DNA of 64,000 nt from an uncultured Prevotellaceae bacterium (lineage in GTDB: Bacteria > Bacteroidota > Bacteroidia > Bacteroidales > Muribaculaceae): positions 145,590 through 209,589 of the forward strand of contig ONGE01000004.1 in assembly GCA_900317325.1 (NCBI GenBank). Reading direction: 5' to 3'. Made by a program: the position numbers and the translations under genes. Numbering within the stretch: position 1 is the stretch's first letter; each line of letters opens with the position of its first letter. Below, in pieces: positions 9,109 to 18,778 of the stretch. The notes beneath the pieces are model-generated. The model worked only from the letters and a program-made list of their open reading frames with translations. It made no database searches and was not told the DNA's origin.

Positions 9109-10152
9109 TTACTTGGCCTTCATGGCCTCCTTGATCTTGGTCTCGAGTTCCTCGGCCAGCTCGGGGTTGTCGGCCACCATCTGCTTGGCGGCGTCACGAC
9201 CTTGACCCAGCTTGGTGCCCTCGTATGAGAACCAGGCGCCGCTCTTCTTGACGATGCCGAACTCGACACCCAGGTCGATGATCTCGCCCACCTTGCTGAT
9301 GCCCTCGCCGAAGCGGATTTCAAACTCGGTCTTGCGGAAAGGAGGAGCCACCTTGTTTTTCACCACTTTCACCCTGGTGAGGTTGCCCACTACCTGGTCG
9401 CCGTCCTTGATTTGGCCGGTGCGACGGATGTCCAGGCGCACACTGCTGTAGAACTTCAGCGCGTTACCACCAGTCGTGGTTTCTGGGTTGCCGAACATCA
9501 CGCCCAGCTTCTCACGCAGCTGGTTGATGAAGATGCAGCAAGTGTTGGTGCGGCTGATGGTGGCTGTCAATTTCCTCAGGGCCTGACTCATCAGGCGGGC
9601 CTGCAGACCCATCTTGCTCTCACCCATCTCGCCCTCGATTTCGGCCTTGGGGGTCAGGGCAGCGACACTGTCGATGACAATGATGTCGATGGCGCTACTG
9701 CGGATGAGCTGGTCGGCAATCTCCAGAGCCTGCTCACCATTGTCGGGTTGGCTGATCCACAGGTTGTTAACGTCAACGCCCAGCGACTCGGCATAGAAGC
9801 GGTCGAAGGCATGCTCGGCATCGATGATGGCGGCGATACCACCCATCTTCTGAGCCTCGGCGATGGCATGGATAGCCAGCGTGGTCTTACCTGATGACTC
9901 GGGGCCGTAGATCTCGATGATGCGGCCGCGGGGATATCCGCCCACGCCCAGTGCATTGTCCAAACCGATGGAGCCGGTGGGGATGACCTCGATGTCCTCG
10001 ATGTGGTCGTCGCCCAGCTTCATGATCGACCCGCTGCCGAAGGTCTTGCCGATTTTATCCATGGCCACCTGCAGGGCCTTGAGCTTCTCGGGAGAAACCT
10101 CCTTGCGCTGCGGCTGGTTGGTTCCTTCCTGATTCATGATTTCTTCTGCCAT
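9109..10152 (-). CDS. recA: Recombinase RecA
   Basis: 347 residues from ATG 10152 (an in-frame TTG at 10158 is less likely). Homologous recombination and SOS coprotease; binds single-stranded DNA and ATP. Walker [10 protein letters not shown], the [17 protein letters not shown] segment, Walker [11 protein letters not shown], and the loop [20 protein letters not shown] are all present, as is [21 protein letters not shown]. Single gene transcribed leftward; a TAACTTTG box lies 48 bp upstream. Confidence 0.98.
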   Translation of the reverse strand: MAEEIMNQEGTNQPQRKEVSPEKLKALQVAMDKIGKTFGSGSIMKLGDDHIEDIEVIPTGSIGLDNALGVGGYPRGRIIEIYGPESSGKTTLAIHAIAEAQKMGGIAAIIDAEHAFDRFYAESLGVDVNNLWISQPDNGEQALEIADQLIRSSAIDIIVIDSVAALTPKAEIEGEMGESKMGLQARLMSQALRKLTATISRTNTCCIFINQLREKLGVMFGNPETTTGGNALKFYSSVRLDIRRTGQIKDGDQVVGNLTRVKVVKNKVAPPFRKTEFEIRFGEGISKVGEIIDLGVEFGIVKKSGAWFSYEGTKLGQGRDAAKQMVADNPELAEELETKIKEAMKAK

Positions 10153-10199
10153 TTTCAATAGTGTTTTATGATGTGATTTTTGATTGTCAATCCAACTTG

Positions 10200-10207
10200 C
10201 AAAGTTA
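10200..10207 (-). promoter_or_regulatory. -7 box of recA
   Basis: TAACTTTG on the minus strand matches TANNTTTG, 48 bases before the recA start. No convincing -33 element or LexA-type palindrome was seen. Confidence 0.55.
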
Positions 10208-10300
10208 CAAAAAATATCTGTATGATGGCCCGTTCTTGCCAGGAAAAAAATGATGAAAAAAAATTAATGTAATAAGCGCTCCGTTTTCAGGAATAATTTG

Positions 10301-10308
10301 TACTTTTG
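10301..10308 (+). promoter_or_regulatory. -7 box of the 840-residue secreted protein gene
   Basis: TACTTTTG fits TANNTTTG and lies ~53 bp before the ATG at 10361. The -33 region has a T-run (CCGTTTTC) but no exact TTTG. Confidence 0.5.
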
Positions 10309-10360
10309 TCAAATTTAAGTCGAAAAAGTCCATTATTAACCATTTAATTTTATCATTGCA

Positions 10361-12883
10361 ATGAGGAAAGTATTTACGTTATTAACCATGTGTATGCTGG
10401 CAAGCATGGCTTGGGCCGGTGTAATCACATTTGATCCTGCGGTTGACAAAGGCACGGCTGGCGAACAGGCCTCGGCCTATGAAGTAACTAAGGAGAATGT
10501 GACTATCCGTGTGTCCAATGGCTTGGTTGCTGCCGACAAGGGCGTTTGGGCCTATCGTGTCTACAAGGGCCAGACGATGACCTTCACTTGTGAGGATGCT
10601 TCAATCCTTAAAATTGAGGTTGAATGCGTTGCAAACGGTGTCGAAAAGTATGGCCCCGGTTGCTTCACTACTGACCTTCCCGCTTACACCTATGAGGAAA
10701 GTGGTCCCAACGGCACTTGGGCTGGCTCGGCCAACAGCATCGTTTTCACGGCATCGTCCAATCAGGTGCGTGCCACCAAGATTGTCGTTACCACTGGCGA
10801 GGCTGGTCTTGTTGCTCCCGTTATCTCACCTGCCGGAGGCAAATTCTACCTCCCCTTTAATGTGAGCATCACTTGCCCCACTCCCAACGCTCAGATTTAC
10901 TACACCACCAATGGCAGCACGCCCACCACTGGCTCGACCCGTTACACGGCTCCCTTCAGCGTAAGTACTAACACTACCGTGAAGGCCATCTCGGTTCTTG
11001 ACAGCGATGTCAGTGATGTGGTAAGCGCTGAATTTACCTATGGTGGCGATGCAACCAGGGTTGCTAACATTGCTGCCTACAAGGCTGTTGCCGACGAGAC
11101 CCTCGTTGTCTTCACCAATCCCGTGACTGTGCTGGCTCAGAGTGGCAGCCGCATGTTTGTGCAGGATGATACGGGCAACGCACTCTTCTTTGGCAATGCT
11201 GGCCAGAACTACAAGAATGGTGACGTCATTCCCGCTGGCTTTGCTGGCGTGAAGACGACCTGGGACGGTGAAGCCGAATTGAAGGACCTCGAGTGCTTCA
11301 TAGCCCCGACAAGCAATAGCCCCGTTGCTCCTCTGGAGATTACTTGCAACCAAGTGAGCGGTAACCTCTTCGGCAAATATGTGCTGTTGAAGAATGTCAC
11401 CTTTGATGTGTCTGCCAAGAAAGTCCAGGATGAATCGGGTGAGGCTCCCTACTATTGCAACATGAACATCTCTAACGACGACATTCTTGCAGGTCACACC
11501 TATAACCTGTGGGCTATCGTTGGCTCTTATGGTAAGCAGAACACCACCTATCAGTTGCTGCCTATTAAGCTTGAGGACCTTGGTGGCGAAGAGCCTCCCA
11601 TCGAGGGTGTTGCCCTGTGTGAGTTGGGCGATATCGCCGATGGAACGAAGGTGACTATCAAGAACGACGCTATCGTATTGGGTCAGGTGGGCAGCTACCT
11701 CTACCTTAAGGATACAGAGTGCGGCTTTGGTCTCGCTTATGGCTCCTGCGGTAAGACTTATAAGCCTGGTGATGTAATCCCCGCTGGCTTTGGCGGTGAG
11801 AAAAGCACCTATGACATGGAGCCTGAGTTGAAGAGCCTCACCGGCTTCCAGGCTGCCAAGAGCAACATCGGCGGCGTTAATGCCCTCGAGGCCGCAGCAC
11901 GTCTCACCCGCATCAGTGAGATCGGTCATGACATCTGGGGTCAGTATGTCAAGATTGAGAACGTCTTCATCGATCTCGATGGCAAGACCTTCCGTGATGC
12001 CGATGGCAACGCAATCGGTTACTACGACCGCTTCAGCATCCAGTATCCCTCGGATCTGAGCAAGCCCTACACGGTATATGCCATCGTGGGTTCCTTCAGG
12101 ACCAACTATCAGTTGCTGCCCACTCGCATCGACTTCAAGGAGCCTCCTGTGAATGTTGCTTGCATCGAAGAACTGTATGCACAGAATCAAGGTACGGTTG
12201 GTCACTTCACCACTCCGCTGACCGCAGTTTATCAGAATGGTCCCAGACTGTACGTAAGGGATTACGACGACCATTTCACCCTGGTTTACGGTTCCTTGAC
12301 TGCCACCTTCGAGAATGGTGACTACATCAACGGCGCTGAGGCAAGCTGGACTCTTTACCAGAATAACAAGCAGCTGAGCCCTGTTGCCGAGACCTTCGTA
12401 GTCGCTGGTCACAGCACTCCCGTTGAGCCCGAGTACATGTCAATTGAGGAAGTTTCGGCCGACATGATTCATCGTTTCTTAGCTTTCGAGGTAGTGACTA
12501 TCGAATGCGTTGAGGAAAATGGCAGAAAGAACTACACCATGTATGACGAGACTGGCTCGATGATTCTGTACGATCAGTTCCATGAGTTGGAAAAGATCCA
12601 GAATTTTGACACTGACTTCTATGTTGAAGGCTTCTTGACGGTTTACAATGGTACGCTGGAGCTCTATCCCACCAAGGTTCAACCTCTTAACGACTGTGGC
12701 CTCAAGGGTGACGTGAATGGTGACGATGAAATCAACATCGCTGACGTGAATGCCTTGATCGACATCATCCTGAGCGGTAAGACTCCTGATGACTGCACCA
12801 TGTGGCGTGCCGATGTGGCTGCCGACAACGAGCTCGGTATCGCTGACGTGAATGCCTTGATCGACATGATCTTGAAGATGTAA
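10361..12883 (+). CDS. Large secreted multidomain protein: chitobiase-like domain, three OB-like modules, C-terminal dockerin
   Basis: 840 residues. Signal peptide ~1-19 (MRKVFTLL...AWAG). Residues ~20-140 are a beta-rich domain with an FTASSNQVRATKIVVTT segment. Residues ~148-225 are a CHB_HEX_C-like fold (PVISPAGGKFYLPFNVSI, YYTTNGSTPT, TTVKAISVL). Then three similar modules (~235-400, ~415-590, ~600-770) share a pattern of OB-like beta strands: LVVFTNPVTVLAQSGSRMFVQDD, NGDVIPAGFAG, AELKDL, and YQLLPIKLEDL. The C-terminus is a dockerin pair (DVNGDDEINIADVNALI; second copy degenerate, DVAADNELGIADVNALI), ending 4 residues from the stop. Enzymatic function is not evident; a binding or scaffold role is plausible. 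The next gene is a diverged paralogue, so they form a tandem duplicate. Confidence 0.88.
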   Translation: MRKVFTLLTMCMLASMAWAGVITFDPAVDKGTAGEQASAYEVTKENVTIRVSNGLVAADKGVWAYRVYKGQTMTFTCEDASILKIEVECVANGVEKYGPGCFTTDLPAYTYEESGPNGTWAGSANSIVFTASSNQVRATKIVVTTGEAGLVAPVISPAGGKFYLPFNVSITCPTPNAQIYYTTNGSTPTTGSTRYTAPFSVSTNTTVKAISVLDSDVSDVVSAEFTYGGDATRVANIAAYKAVADETLVVFTNPVTVLAQSGSRMFVQDDTGNALFFGNAGQNYKNGDVIPAGFAGVKTTWDGEAELKDLECFIAPTSNSPVAPLEITCNQVSGNLFGKYVLLKNVTFDVSAKKVQDESGEAPYYCNMNISNDDILAGHTYNLWAIVGSYGKQNTTYQLLPIKLEDLGGEEPPIEGVALCELGDIADGTKVTIKNDAIVLGQVGSYLYLKDTECGFGLAYGSCGKTYKPGDVIPAGFGGEKSTYDMEPELKSLTGFQAAKSNIGGVNALEAAARLTRISEIGHDIWGQYVKIENVFIDLDGKTFRDADGNAIGYYDRFSIQYPSDLSKPYTVYAIVGSFRTNYQLLPTRIDFKEPPVNVACIEELYAQNQGTVGHFTTPLTAVYQNGPRLYVRDYDDHFTLVYGSLTATFENGDYINGAEASWTLYQNNKQLSPVAETFVVAGHSTPVEPEYMSIEEVSADMIHRFLAFEVVTIECVEENGRKNYTMYDETGSMILYDQFHELEKIQNFDTDFYVEGFLTVYNGTLELYPTKVQPLNDCGLKGDVNGDDEINIADVNALIDIILSGKTPDDCTMWRADVAADNELGIADVNALIDMILKM

Positions 12884-13022
12884 TTCACTGCACAGTTCAA
12901 CTGACCATAGCATGAAGCAGCTGAAACGAAAATACGTTAGCCTGGATGCCGCTAGCCCTGTAGGGCTGGTAGGGTACCATGTGACGTTGACGTGTGCTGC
13001 CGCCATGCCATGAACATGATTC

Positions 13023-13057
13023 AATCGGGACTCACTGTGTGGGTCCCGATTTCTTTT
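13023..13057 (+). terminator. Rho-independent terminator
   Basis: AATCGGGAC...GTCCCGATT stem followed by TCTTTTTC, ~140 bp downstream of the 840-residue protein gene. Confidence 0.8.
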
Positions 13058-13143
13058 TCAAGCTGTAAGACACAGCTTTATAAAAAGTATCATAATTTTT
13101 TCTTCCCATTTCACTAGCGTTTTCGCTTTATTATCTCAGCACA

Positions 13144-15642
13144 ATGAAAAAAGTAATCTCTCTATTGTTTGCTTGCCTGCTGTCTCTCACAATGTCGGCA
13201 ACAACCCTTGTCGTGGTCTTTGACGCCACTGTAGACGTGGGTAACGGCTCCACAACAGCCGAACCGTTCATGATTGAAAAAGATGGAGTTACCATGTCGG
13301 TCTCCAATGGTCTTGCCAACGGCAATCAATATCGCATCTACAAGGGACAGACGCTCACCATCTGCAGCGCTGTTGGACCTATTATCAACATCGACTTCCA
13401 TTGCGTGGCGATGGATAATGAAAAATACGGCCCTGGATGTTTTGTAGCCAATGTGGGCGATTATGCCGCTGAAGGCTATGACGGCCATTGGAGCGGTCTT
13501 TCCCAGTGTGTGACCTTCACTGCCGCATCCAATCAGGTGCGCATTACCAAAATCGTGGTCACTGTTCAAATCGACGGTGTGGTTCCTCCCACGATAAGAC
13601 CGGCAGGCGGCACTTACTATGAGCCCATCAATGTAAGCATTACCAGTGTTGAGCCCGAGGCCGTGATCCACTACACGGTCGATGGCAATATGCCCACCGC
13701 CGACTCTCCTGTTTACAGCGCCCCCTTCATGCTCGACAGCGATGCTACAGTCCAAGCTGTGGCCGTACTGGATGGCGAGACAAGTGCTGTGTCGACTGCC
13801 CGATATGTGTTCAATTCTCAAGGGCCCTATGTCCTTGTTGACAGCATCAAGCAGCTGAAGGAGCTTGACGACAATACCAGAGTTAAATTCAATAATCCTG
13901 TGCAAGTCATCGCTCAACTTGGTTATTACATGTGGGTCAAGGATAATAGCGATTGTATCCAACTGTACGGCAATGCTGGCCAGAGCTACGTGCCTGGTGA
14001 TATGATTCCAGCCGGCTTCATGGGGACCAAGACGGTTTATCAAGGTGTGGTCGAATTGAAAGAACTCAGCGATTTCCGACCTGCAATAGACTACAAGCTA
14101 TTGGAAGCCGAGGTGGTCACCATTCCTGAACTGAATGACGATTTGCTGTCACACTATCTGCTCATCAAAGATGTGGCGTTCAGCTACGATGGCACCAATT
14201 ACTACATCACCGATGCCGAGGGCAACACTTGTCCGTTGTATTTGAGAGACTCCAACTTTCCTGCACCAGACAATCTCGTGGGACGCTGGGATGTATATGT
14301 GGTCTTGAGTGCCTATAGGGGCGTTTATCAGTTGATACCCGTCAATAACCCAGTTCATGGCTTCGATCCCTTTGGATTTGGGGATATCTACAATCCCGGT
14401 ATTCCCAATGGCACGAAGTTGATGTTCGGCTATGACGCCACGGTCCTGCTCCAATATGGCAGGTACCTGTATGCACGTGACATGACGGGCTATGCGTTGA
14501 TTTATGGCGATACGCAACAAACCTACAACCAGGGTGATGTCATTCCTGCAGGCTTTACGGCAACCAAGACGACTTACCAGGATATGCCGGAATTGACTAA
14601 TCCCGAGAACTTCATGCCCGCTACCGGCCAAGTGGAACTCGATGCCGAAGACTTGGAATTGGAAGACATCGATGTGTTTAAATTCTGCCATTATGTGAAG
14701 GTGGCGCAGGTGATGATTTCGCCCAACAACGATAGCCCGAACGGATCGGGCATATTGACCGACGGCTACGGTGACACGCTTAACTATTACGACCCCCTCG
14801 GTCTATTGCGACAAGGCGTCCTTGAATCGGGGAAGTGGTACACGGTCTATGGCGTTGTGGGGCTATACCGCCAGCAGCCTGAATTTATACTCACACGTGT
14901 TGAGGGATTGGCTCCGCTACCATTGACCGATGTGGCTGACCTGAGTGAATTGTATGACCTGGACATGTTACATCCGGCGCATTTCACTACGCCGCTCATA
15001 GCTGTATATCAGAATGGTCCTGAGTTGTATGTCAAGGATGCTCAGGGATATTTTGGCCTTGTTTACGGTAACCTGGAGAATACTTTCAACAATGGCGACA
15101 TCATCAATGACGCGGTGTGCTCGTGGTCAGAGTTTGATTGGCGCCGAATCCTGAATCCTGATGCCGCTACGTTTGTCTCCAGCGGTTCGGGTCCTGCCGT
15201 TGAGCCAGAGATGCTCCCCATCGAGGAAATCTCAAGAGACATGGAGTATTCTTACCTGAAATTCGAGGGCGTGACATTGGTCAAGGTTGATGACTATGGT
15301 CGCTATAGGATGAGTGACGGGATGGAAGAAATAAGGGTTACTTGGCCAGGGACGTTGCCTAAGCCCAGGAGGTTAAACTTCCCTTGTACTTATTCTGGTG
15401 AAGTGACAATTGCCGATGTCAATTTCTTGATTGATGTGATTCTGGATGAACCTAAGTTTTGGGACGGAAAATACGACGTGACTGGAATATTGTATGTTGA
15501 CAAATATGCAATGAGTGTCAAAGCCCTTATGGTTACAATCCCAGACGACGCATATGACTTAAATAGCGCTGACCTGAATGGTGACGGGGAAATCAACGTT
15601 GCCGACTTGAATGAATTGATCGGCATTATCCTTGTAGAATAG
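13144..15642 (+). CDS. Large secreted multidomain protein, paralogue of the preceding gene, with a rearranged dockerin
   Basis: 832 residues. Signal peptide ~1-19 (LLFACLLSLTMSA). Same order as the upstream paralogue: N-terminal beta domain, chitobiase-like domain (~145-225, TIRPAGGTYYEPINVSI, HYTVDGNMPT) and three OB-like modules with the conserved IPAGF and YQLIPV motifs. The end differs. One dockerin half (GEVTIADVNFLIDVILDE, residues ~752-769) sits inside the last OB-like module, which then resumes (KYDVTGILYVDKY). A single intact repeat (DLNGDGEINVADLNELI) closes the protein. The gene is complete and in frame, so the rearrangement did not break it. Ligand unknown. Confidence 0.87.
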   Translation: MKKVISLLFACLLSLTMSATTLVVVFDATVDVGNGSTTAEPFMIEKDGVTMSVSNGLANGNQYRIYKGQTLTICSAVGPIINIDFHCVAMDNEKYGPGCFVANVGDYAAEGYDGHWSGLSQCVTFTAASNQVRITKIVVTVQIDGVVPPTIRPAGGTYYEPINVSITSVEPEAVIHYTVDGNMPTADSPVYSAPFMLDSDATVQAVAVLDGETSAVSTARYVFNSQGPYVLVDSIKQLKELDDNTRVKFNNPVQVIAQLGYYMWVKDNSDCIQLYGNAGQSYVPGDMIPAGFMGTKTVYQGVVELKELSDFRPAIDYKLLEAEVVTIPELNDDLLSHYLLIKDVAFSYDGTNYYITDAEGNTCPLYLRDSNFPAPDNLVGRWDVYVVLSAYRGVYQLIPVNNPVHGFDPFGFGDIYNPGIPNGTKLMFGYDATVLLQYGRYLYARDMTGYALIYGDTQQTYNQGDVIPAGFTATKTTYQDMPELTNPENFMPATGQVELDAEDLELEDIDVFKFCHYVKVAQVMISPNNDSPNGSGILTDGYGDTLNYYDPLGLLRQGVLESGKWYTVYGVVGLYRQQPEFILTRVEGLAPLPLTDVADLSELYDLDMLHPAHFTTPLIAVYQNGPELYVKDAQGYFGLVYGNLENTFNNGDIINDAVCSWSEFDWRRILNPDAATFVSSGSGPAVEPEMLPIEEISRDMEYSYLKFEGVTLVKVDDYGRYRMSDGMEEIRVTWPGTLPKPRRLNFPCTYSGEVTIADVNFLIDVILDEPKFWDGKYDVTGILYVDKYAMSVKALMVTIPDDAYDLNSADLNGDGEINVADLNELIGIILVE

Positions 15643-15660
15643 TAAAAAGTAAGCGTTCAA

Positions 15661-15701
15661 CATCAATCGGGGCTTCGCGCTTAGCGAGGCCCCGATTGAT
15701 G
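15661..15701. terminator. Strong hairpin between convergent genes
   Basis: A perfect 13-bp inverted repeat (CATCAATCGGGGC / GCCCCGATTGATG) separated by 15 bases lies 18 bp after the stop of the left gene and 21 bp before the stop of the M48 protease gene. There is no T-run on either side, so it may be an atypical or RNA-stabilising terminator. Confidence 0.55.
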
Positions 15702-15721
15702 TTGATGGGTCAAGGTGAATG

Positions 15722-16954
15722 CTATCGATGCCTGATGGCGCGGATGCGCTGCGCCAGGGTGGGGTGGGAGTAGCTGAACCACACCACCAGCGGGTGAGGT
15801 GTGAGGTTGCTCAGGCCGTGGCTCGCCAGTTTCTTGAGCCCGCTGATGAGGGTCTCGCCATGGCCGTGGCTGGCGGCGAAAGCGTCGGCACGATACTCGG
15901 CACGGCGCGAGATGGCGTTGCCCAGCGGGTTGAGCAGCAGGTCGATGGGCGAGAACAGCAGTGAGAAGGCTACCAGCGCTAGAATGAACGACGGTGCGGT
16001 ACCTCCCAGGGCTGCGGGCAGGTCGGGATTGCTCACCAGCAGTGAGAAGATGAACAGGTTCACAGCCAGCATGCCGATGGTGATGAACATGTTCTTGAAC
16101 GTGTCGTGGTGCTTGTAGTGACCGAACTCGTGAGCCAGCACGGCAACGATCTCGTCGGTGGTCATCTGGTCTTGCAGGGTGTCATAGAGCACAATGCGCT
16201 TCTTGGGGCCGAAGCCCGTGAAATAGGCATTGGCCTTGGTCGAGTGCTTGCTGCCGTCGATGATGTAGATGTCCTTGAACTTGGAGCCGAAACGCTCCAG
16301 TGCCGCTGTGATGGCCTCGCGCAACTCGCCCTCGGGCAGCGGCGTCTGCTTGTTGAACAGGGGGACAATCAGGTTACTGTAGAACATCGAGAAGAAGATG
16401 ACAAATGCTGCGCACACCAGTGTCGCCCAGATCCAGAACTGCTGGCCGAAGGTTTGATACAGCCAGTAGAGCACGGCCATCAGCACAGCGCTCAACGCGG
16501 TCGAGATGATGAACGACTTGAGCGTGTCGAGCCAGAAGGTCTTGTGTGTCGTGCGGTTGAACCCGAAGCGTTCCTCGATGACAAACGTCGAGTAGTAGCT
16601 GAACGGCAAACCGATGATGGTGTTGAACAGATTGTATATTACCAGGAACAGGATAACCTGTAGCACGGGCACATCGGTCCATGACTTGCACTGGTTATCG
16701 AGCCACCCCAGCAGCCCGAAGCCCAGGATGACTAGCGTCAGCGTGAACGACAGGCAGCGCGCGATGAGCGACACCCGCTTGTTGGTGCGCATGTAGTCCT
16801 GCTGCTTGCGGTACTTCTCCTCGTCGTACAGCCCCTCCAGCTCCGGCGGCACGGGATGTGTCATCCACCGCGTGTTCAGCCACGACAGCACGCTGCTCAC
16901 GATGAATTCCAGCGTGACAAAAGCGATAATCAACAATAACAATGTCTGTGCCAT
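15722..16954 (-). CDS. M48 family metallopeptidase (Ste24/CAAX-protease type)
   Basis: 410 residues. Membrane zinc endopeptidase of the Ste24 type: N-terminal hydrophobic helix (AQTLLLLIIAFVTLEFIVSSVL), the characteristic loop PFSYYSTFVIEERFGFNRTT, paired membrane segments ~60-85, 100-120, 145-195, the zinc motif HEFGH (H275, H279) in VLAHEFGHYKHHD, and the third ligand region RRAEYRADAFA (~353-363). It probably degrades or processes membrane proteins; bacteria lack classical CAAX prenylation, so the native substrate is unknown. It precedes a small membrane-protein gene that has its own promoter. Confidence 0.93.
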   Translation of the reverse strand: MAQTLLLLIIAFVTLEFIVSSVLSWLNTRWMTHPVPPELEGLYDEEKYRKQQDYMRTNKRVSLIARCLSFTLTLVILGFGLLGWLDNQCKSWTDVPVLQVILFLVIYNLFNTIIGLPFSYYSTFVIEERFGFNRTTHKTFWLDTLKSFIISTALSAVLMAVLYWLYQTFGQQFWIWATLVCAAFVIFFSMFYSNLIVPLFNKQTPLPEGELREAITAALERFGSKFKDIYIIDGSKHSTKANAYFTGFGPKKRIVLYDTLQDQMTTDEIVAVLAHEFGHYKHHDTFKNMFITIGMLAVNLFIFSLLVSNPDLPAALGGTAPSFILALVAFSLLFSPIDLLLNPLGNAISRRAEYRADAFAASHGHGETLISGLKKLASHGLSNLTPHPLVVWFSYSHPTLAQRIRAIRHR

Positions 16955-16981
16955 TTTATTCCTGCTTTGTTGCCCAAATGG

Positions 16982-17566
16982 TTATTCGCTTATCGCGGTT
17001 GTTGATTGTTTCTCTTTTTCCTCGAGGACGCGTAGCTTCTCGATGTCCATGTCGTCAGGATCTCCCTTTCCTGAATACTTCAGGAGCCACCACAGTCCGC
17101 TGATTAAAGCAACGACACCGATTGCAGCCAAAACGATCAGATACCAGGGGCTCTTGTCCAATAGCCACAAGACGACAGCAAGCGTGAAACACAATGTCGT
17201 GGTGAGGATGATCAGCTTGGAGAAAAGGGAGTCGGCGCCAAGCAGCTTGAGCAGGTGCTGCATCTCACTGGCTGATGAGGAGCAACGGATGCGTTCATAG
17301 ATGAAGGCATAGAACACCATGACCAATGCAAACACCAGCATCAGTGCAATCAGTGGACACAAATATAGTTTGCTGTCGTTCACGTCGTCAAATTTGATGA
17401 TGCCGTTAATGGCGAAAATGATGGCCAGAACGCTGTAAAAAACAATATAGAAGCGACAGCCCTTCCTGATGGACTTGAGCAACTGTTCTTTCTCGTTGAC
17501 CTGCTCAGGAGCGAACTCCTCCTGGGTAGGGATTTGAGGCTCATCGATATGATTTTCGGGTTTCAT
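16982..17566 (-). CDS. Hypothetical membrane protein, four predicted transmembrane helices
   Basis: 194 residues, family not recognised. Acidic N-terminus (HIDEPQIPTQEEFAPEQVNEKEQLLKSI) followed by two hydrophobic pairs: ~36-60 and ~68-92, then ~118-135 and ~142-165. The charged tail ends DDMDIEKLRVLEEKEKQ. No signal peptide. A promoter at 17647-17678 on the same strand gives a ~75-base leader. It lies 27 bp upstream of the M48 protease gene, so the two may be cotranscribed. Function unknown. Confidence 0.75.
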   Translation of the reverse strand: MKPENHIDEPQIPTQEEFAPEQVNEKEQLLKSIRKGCRFYIVFYSVLAIIFAINGIIKFDDVNDSKLYLCPLIALMLVFALVMVFYAFIYERIRCSSSASEMQHLLKLLGADSLFSKLIILTTTLCFTLAVVLWLLDKSPWYLIVLAAIGVVALISGLWWLLKYSGKGDPDDMDIEKLRVLEEKEKQSTTAISE

Positions 17567-17646
17567 AATGCATTGATTTTAATAGGTGAAATGACTTGTT
17601 ATTCATCTTCTGTCCTTAAAACGCGGCCAGGTATAATAAAACTTCA

Positions 17647-17678
17647 CAAAGGTAGCATTTTTCTCCATTTTTTGCAAA
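17647..17678 (-). promoter_or_regulatory. Bacteroidetes-type promoter for the membrane protein/M48 protease pair
   Basis: On the minus strand TTTG (17675-17678), 20-bp spacer, TACCTTTG (17647-17654): a near-consensus -33/-7 pair. Confidence 0.7.
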
Positions 17679-17680
17679 CA

Positions 17681-18448
17681 CTAGTTCTCTTTGATGAAAC
17701 ACGGCTGGTCAAGCTCGCTTGATGCAGCGCTGAAAGTGAAACCCTCGTACTGGAATGCCGCCAGTTCTTCGGGATTGGAGAGTCTTTCCTGGAGTATCAT
17801 GCGGGTCATGGCACCGCGGCAGGTCTTGGCCCACACGGCCTGCACCTTGAGCAGGTCGCCCTTGCGCACAAGGAACATGGGCTGCACCACGCGCACCTCT
17901 CGCTTGACGCGCTGCCAGTCCACCAGACGCTGAAATTCCTCGGTGGCGAGGTGGATGAGCACGCTGTCATCGGCCTTGACGCTGTCGATGAGCACCTGGG
18001 TCAGGCGAGGCTTCCAGTAGTCAAACAGGGTGCCGCCTCCCGCGTCGGGCAGTTCTACATGACCTTCCAGCCTGTAGGGGCGTAAGTCGTCGAGCGGTCG
18101 CAGCAGGCCGTACAAGAACGACATCACCCACAGGTGGCCTTGGCCGTGGAGCAGCGTGGGTGTGTCCAATGTTTCGGCCTTGAGGTGCTTGTAGGCCTGG
18201 CCATGATAGGCGAGGATGGCGGGCAGGGGCTCGTGAGGGTCTTCAAAACGCAGGTACCGCAAGCGGTTCTGTGATGCGATGGCTTGGGAGCAACCCAGCA
18301 TCTCGGCAAGTGCCTCGGCTGGGTACTGCATCATGTCACGGGCAAGCGTCTGCGCCTCCTGCAGGAACTGCGGAGTCGTGGCCGCAATGCCCTCGGGCAC
18401 CGTGGCCCGGTCATTCATGATCTTGGCACTGGCAAGTATGATCTGCAT
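17681..18448 (-). CDS. yaaA: Peroxide stress protein YaaA family (DUF328)
   Basis: 255 residues, normal for the family. Starts MQIILASAKIM, followed by the helical region LARDMMQYPAEALAEMLGCSQAIA and conserved segments PAILAYHGQAYKHL, LWVMSFLYGLLRPLD and PYRLEGHVELP. In E. coli YaaA lowers free intracellular iron under peroxide stress and binds DNA; the same role here is by homology. Cytoplasmic, no signal peptide. The stop is 3 bases from the promoter of the downstream gene. Confidence 0.93.
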   Translation of the reverse strand: MQIILASAKIMNDRATVPEGIAATTPQFLQEAQTLARDMMQYPAEALAEMLGCSQAIASQNRLRYLRFEDPHEPLPAILAYHGQAYKHLKAETLDTPTLLHGQGHLWVMSFLYGLLRPLDDLRPYRLEGHVELPDAGGGTLFDYWKPRLTQVLIDSVKADDSVLIHLATEEFQRLVDWQRVKREVRVVQPMFLVRKGDLLKVQAVWAKTCRGAMTRMILQERLSNPEELAAFQYEGFTFSAASSELDQPCFIKEN

Positions 18449-18719
18449 AAAACGCTATTCTCAATGATTGTCTTTCAATCCGCTAAATTACAACAAATGC
18501 ACTGAATATCCGACTCTGGAGAGCAAAAACCTGATTCACCCCTCTCGTATAGACGGTGTCATTGGTATCGGCCCTGCTTTCCTTTTCGGTCCTGAAATGG
18601 GCAGTTCTGCTCCGCATTTTACGGGAAAATCGGGAGTGCTAGTCCGCCTTTTCAGTGTTTTTCCTCTCATCGCTCTTGGCTTTGGGCAGTGGGGCGTGGT
18701 GGAGATTTTTGCCGAAATG

Positions 18720-18750
18720 TTGGTTAGGTCTAAAATGCGTTGTACCTTTG
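18720..18750 (+). promoter_or_regulatory. Promoter of the 203-residue lipoprotein gene
   Basis: TTG (18720-18722), 20-bp spacer and TACCTTTG (18743-18750), 28 bp before the start codon. Confidence 0.7.
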
Positions 18751-18778
18751 CAGTATCACATAGATTAAACCTGAAGAT

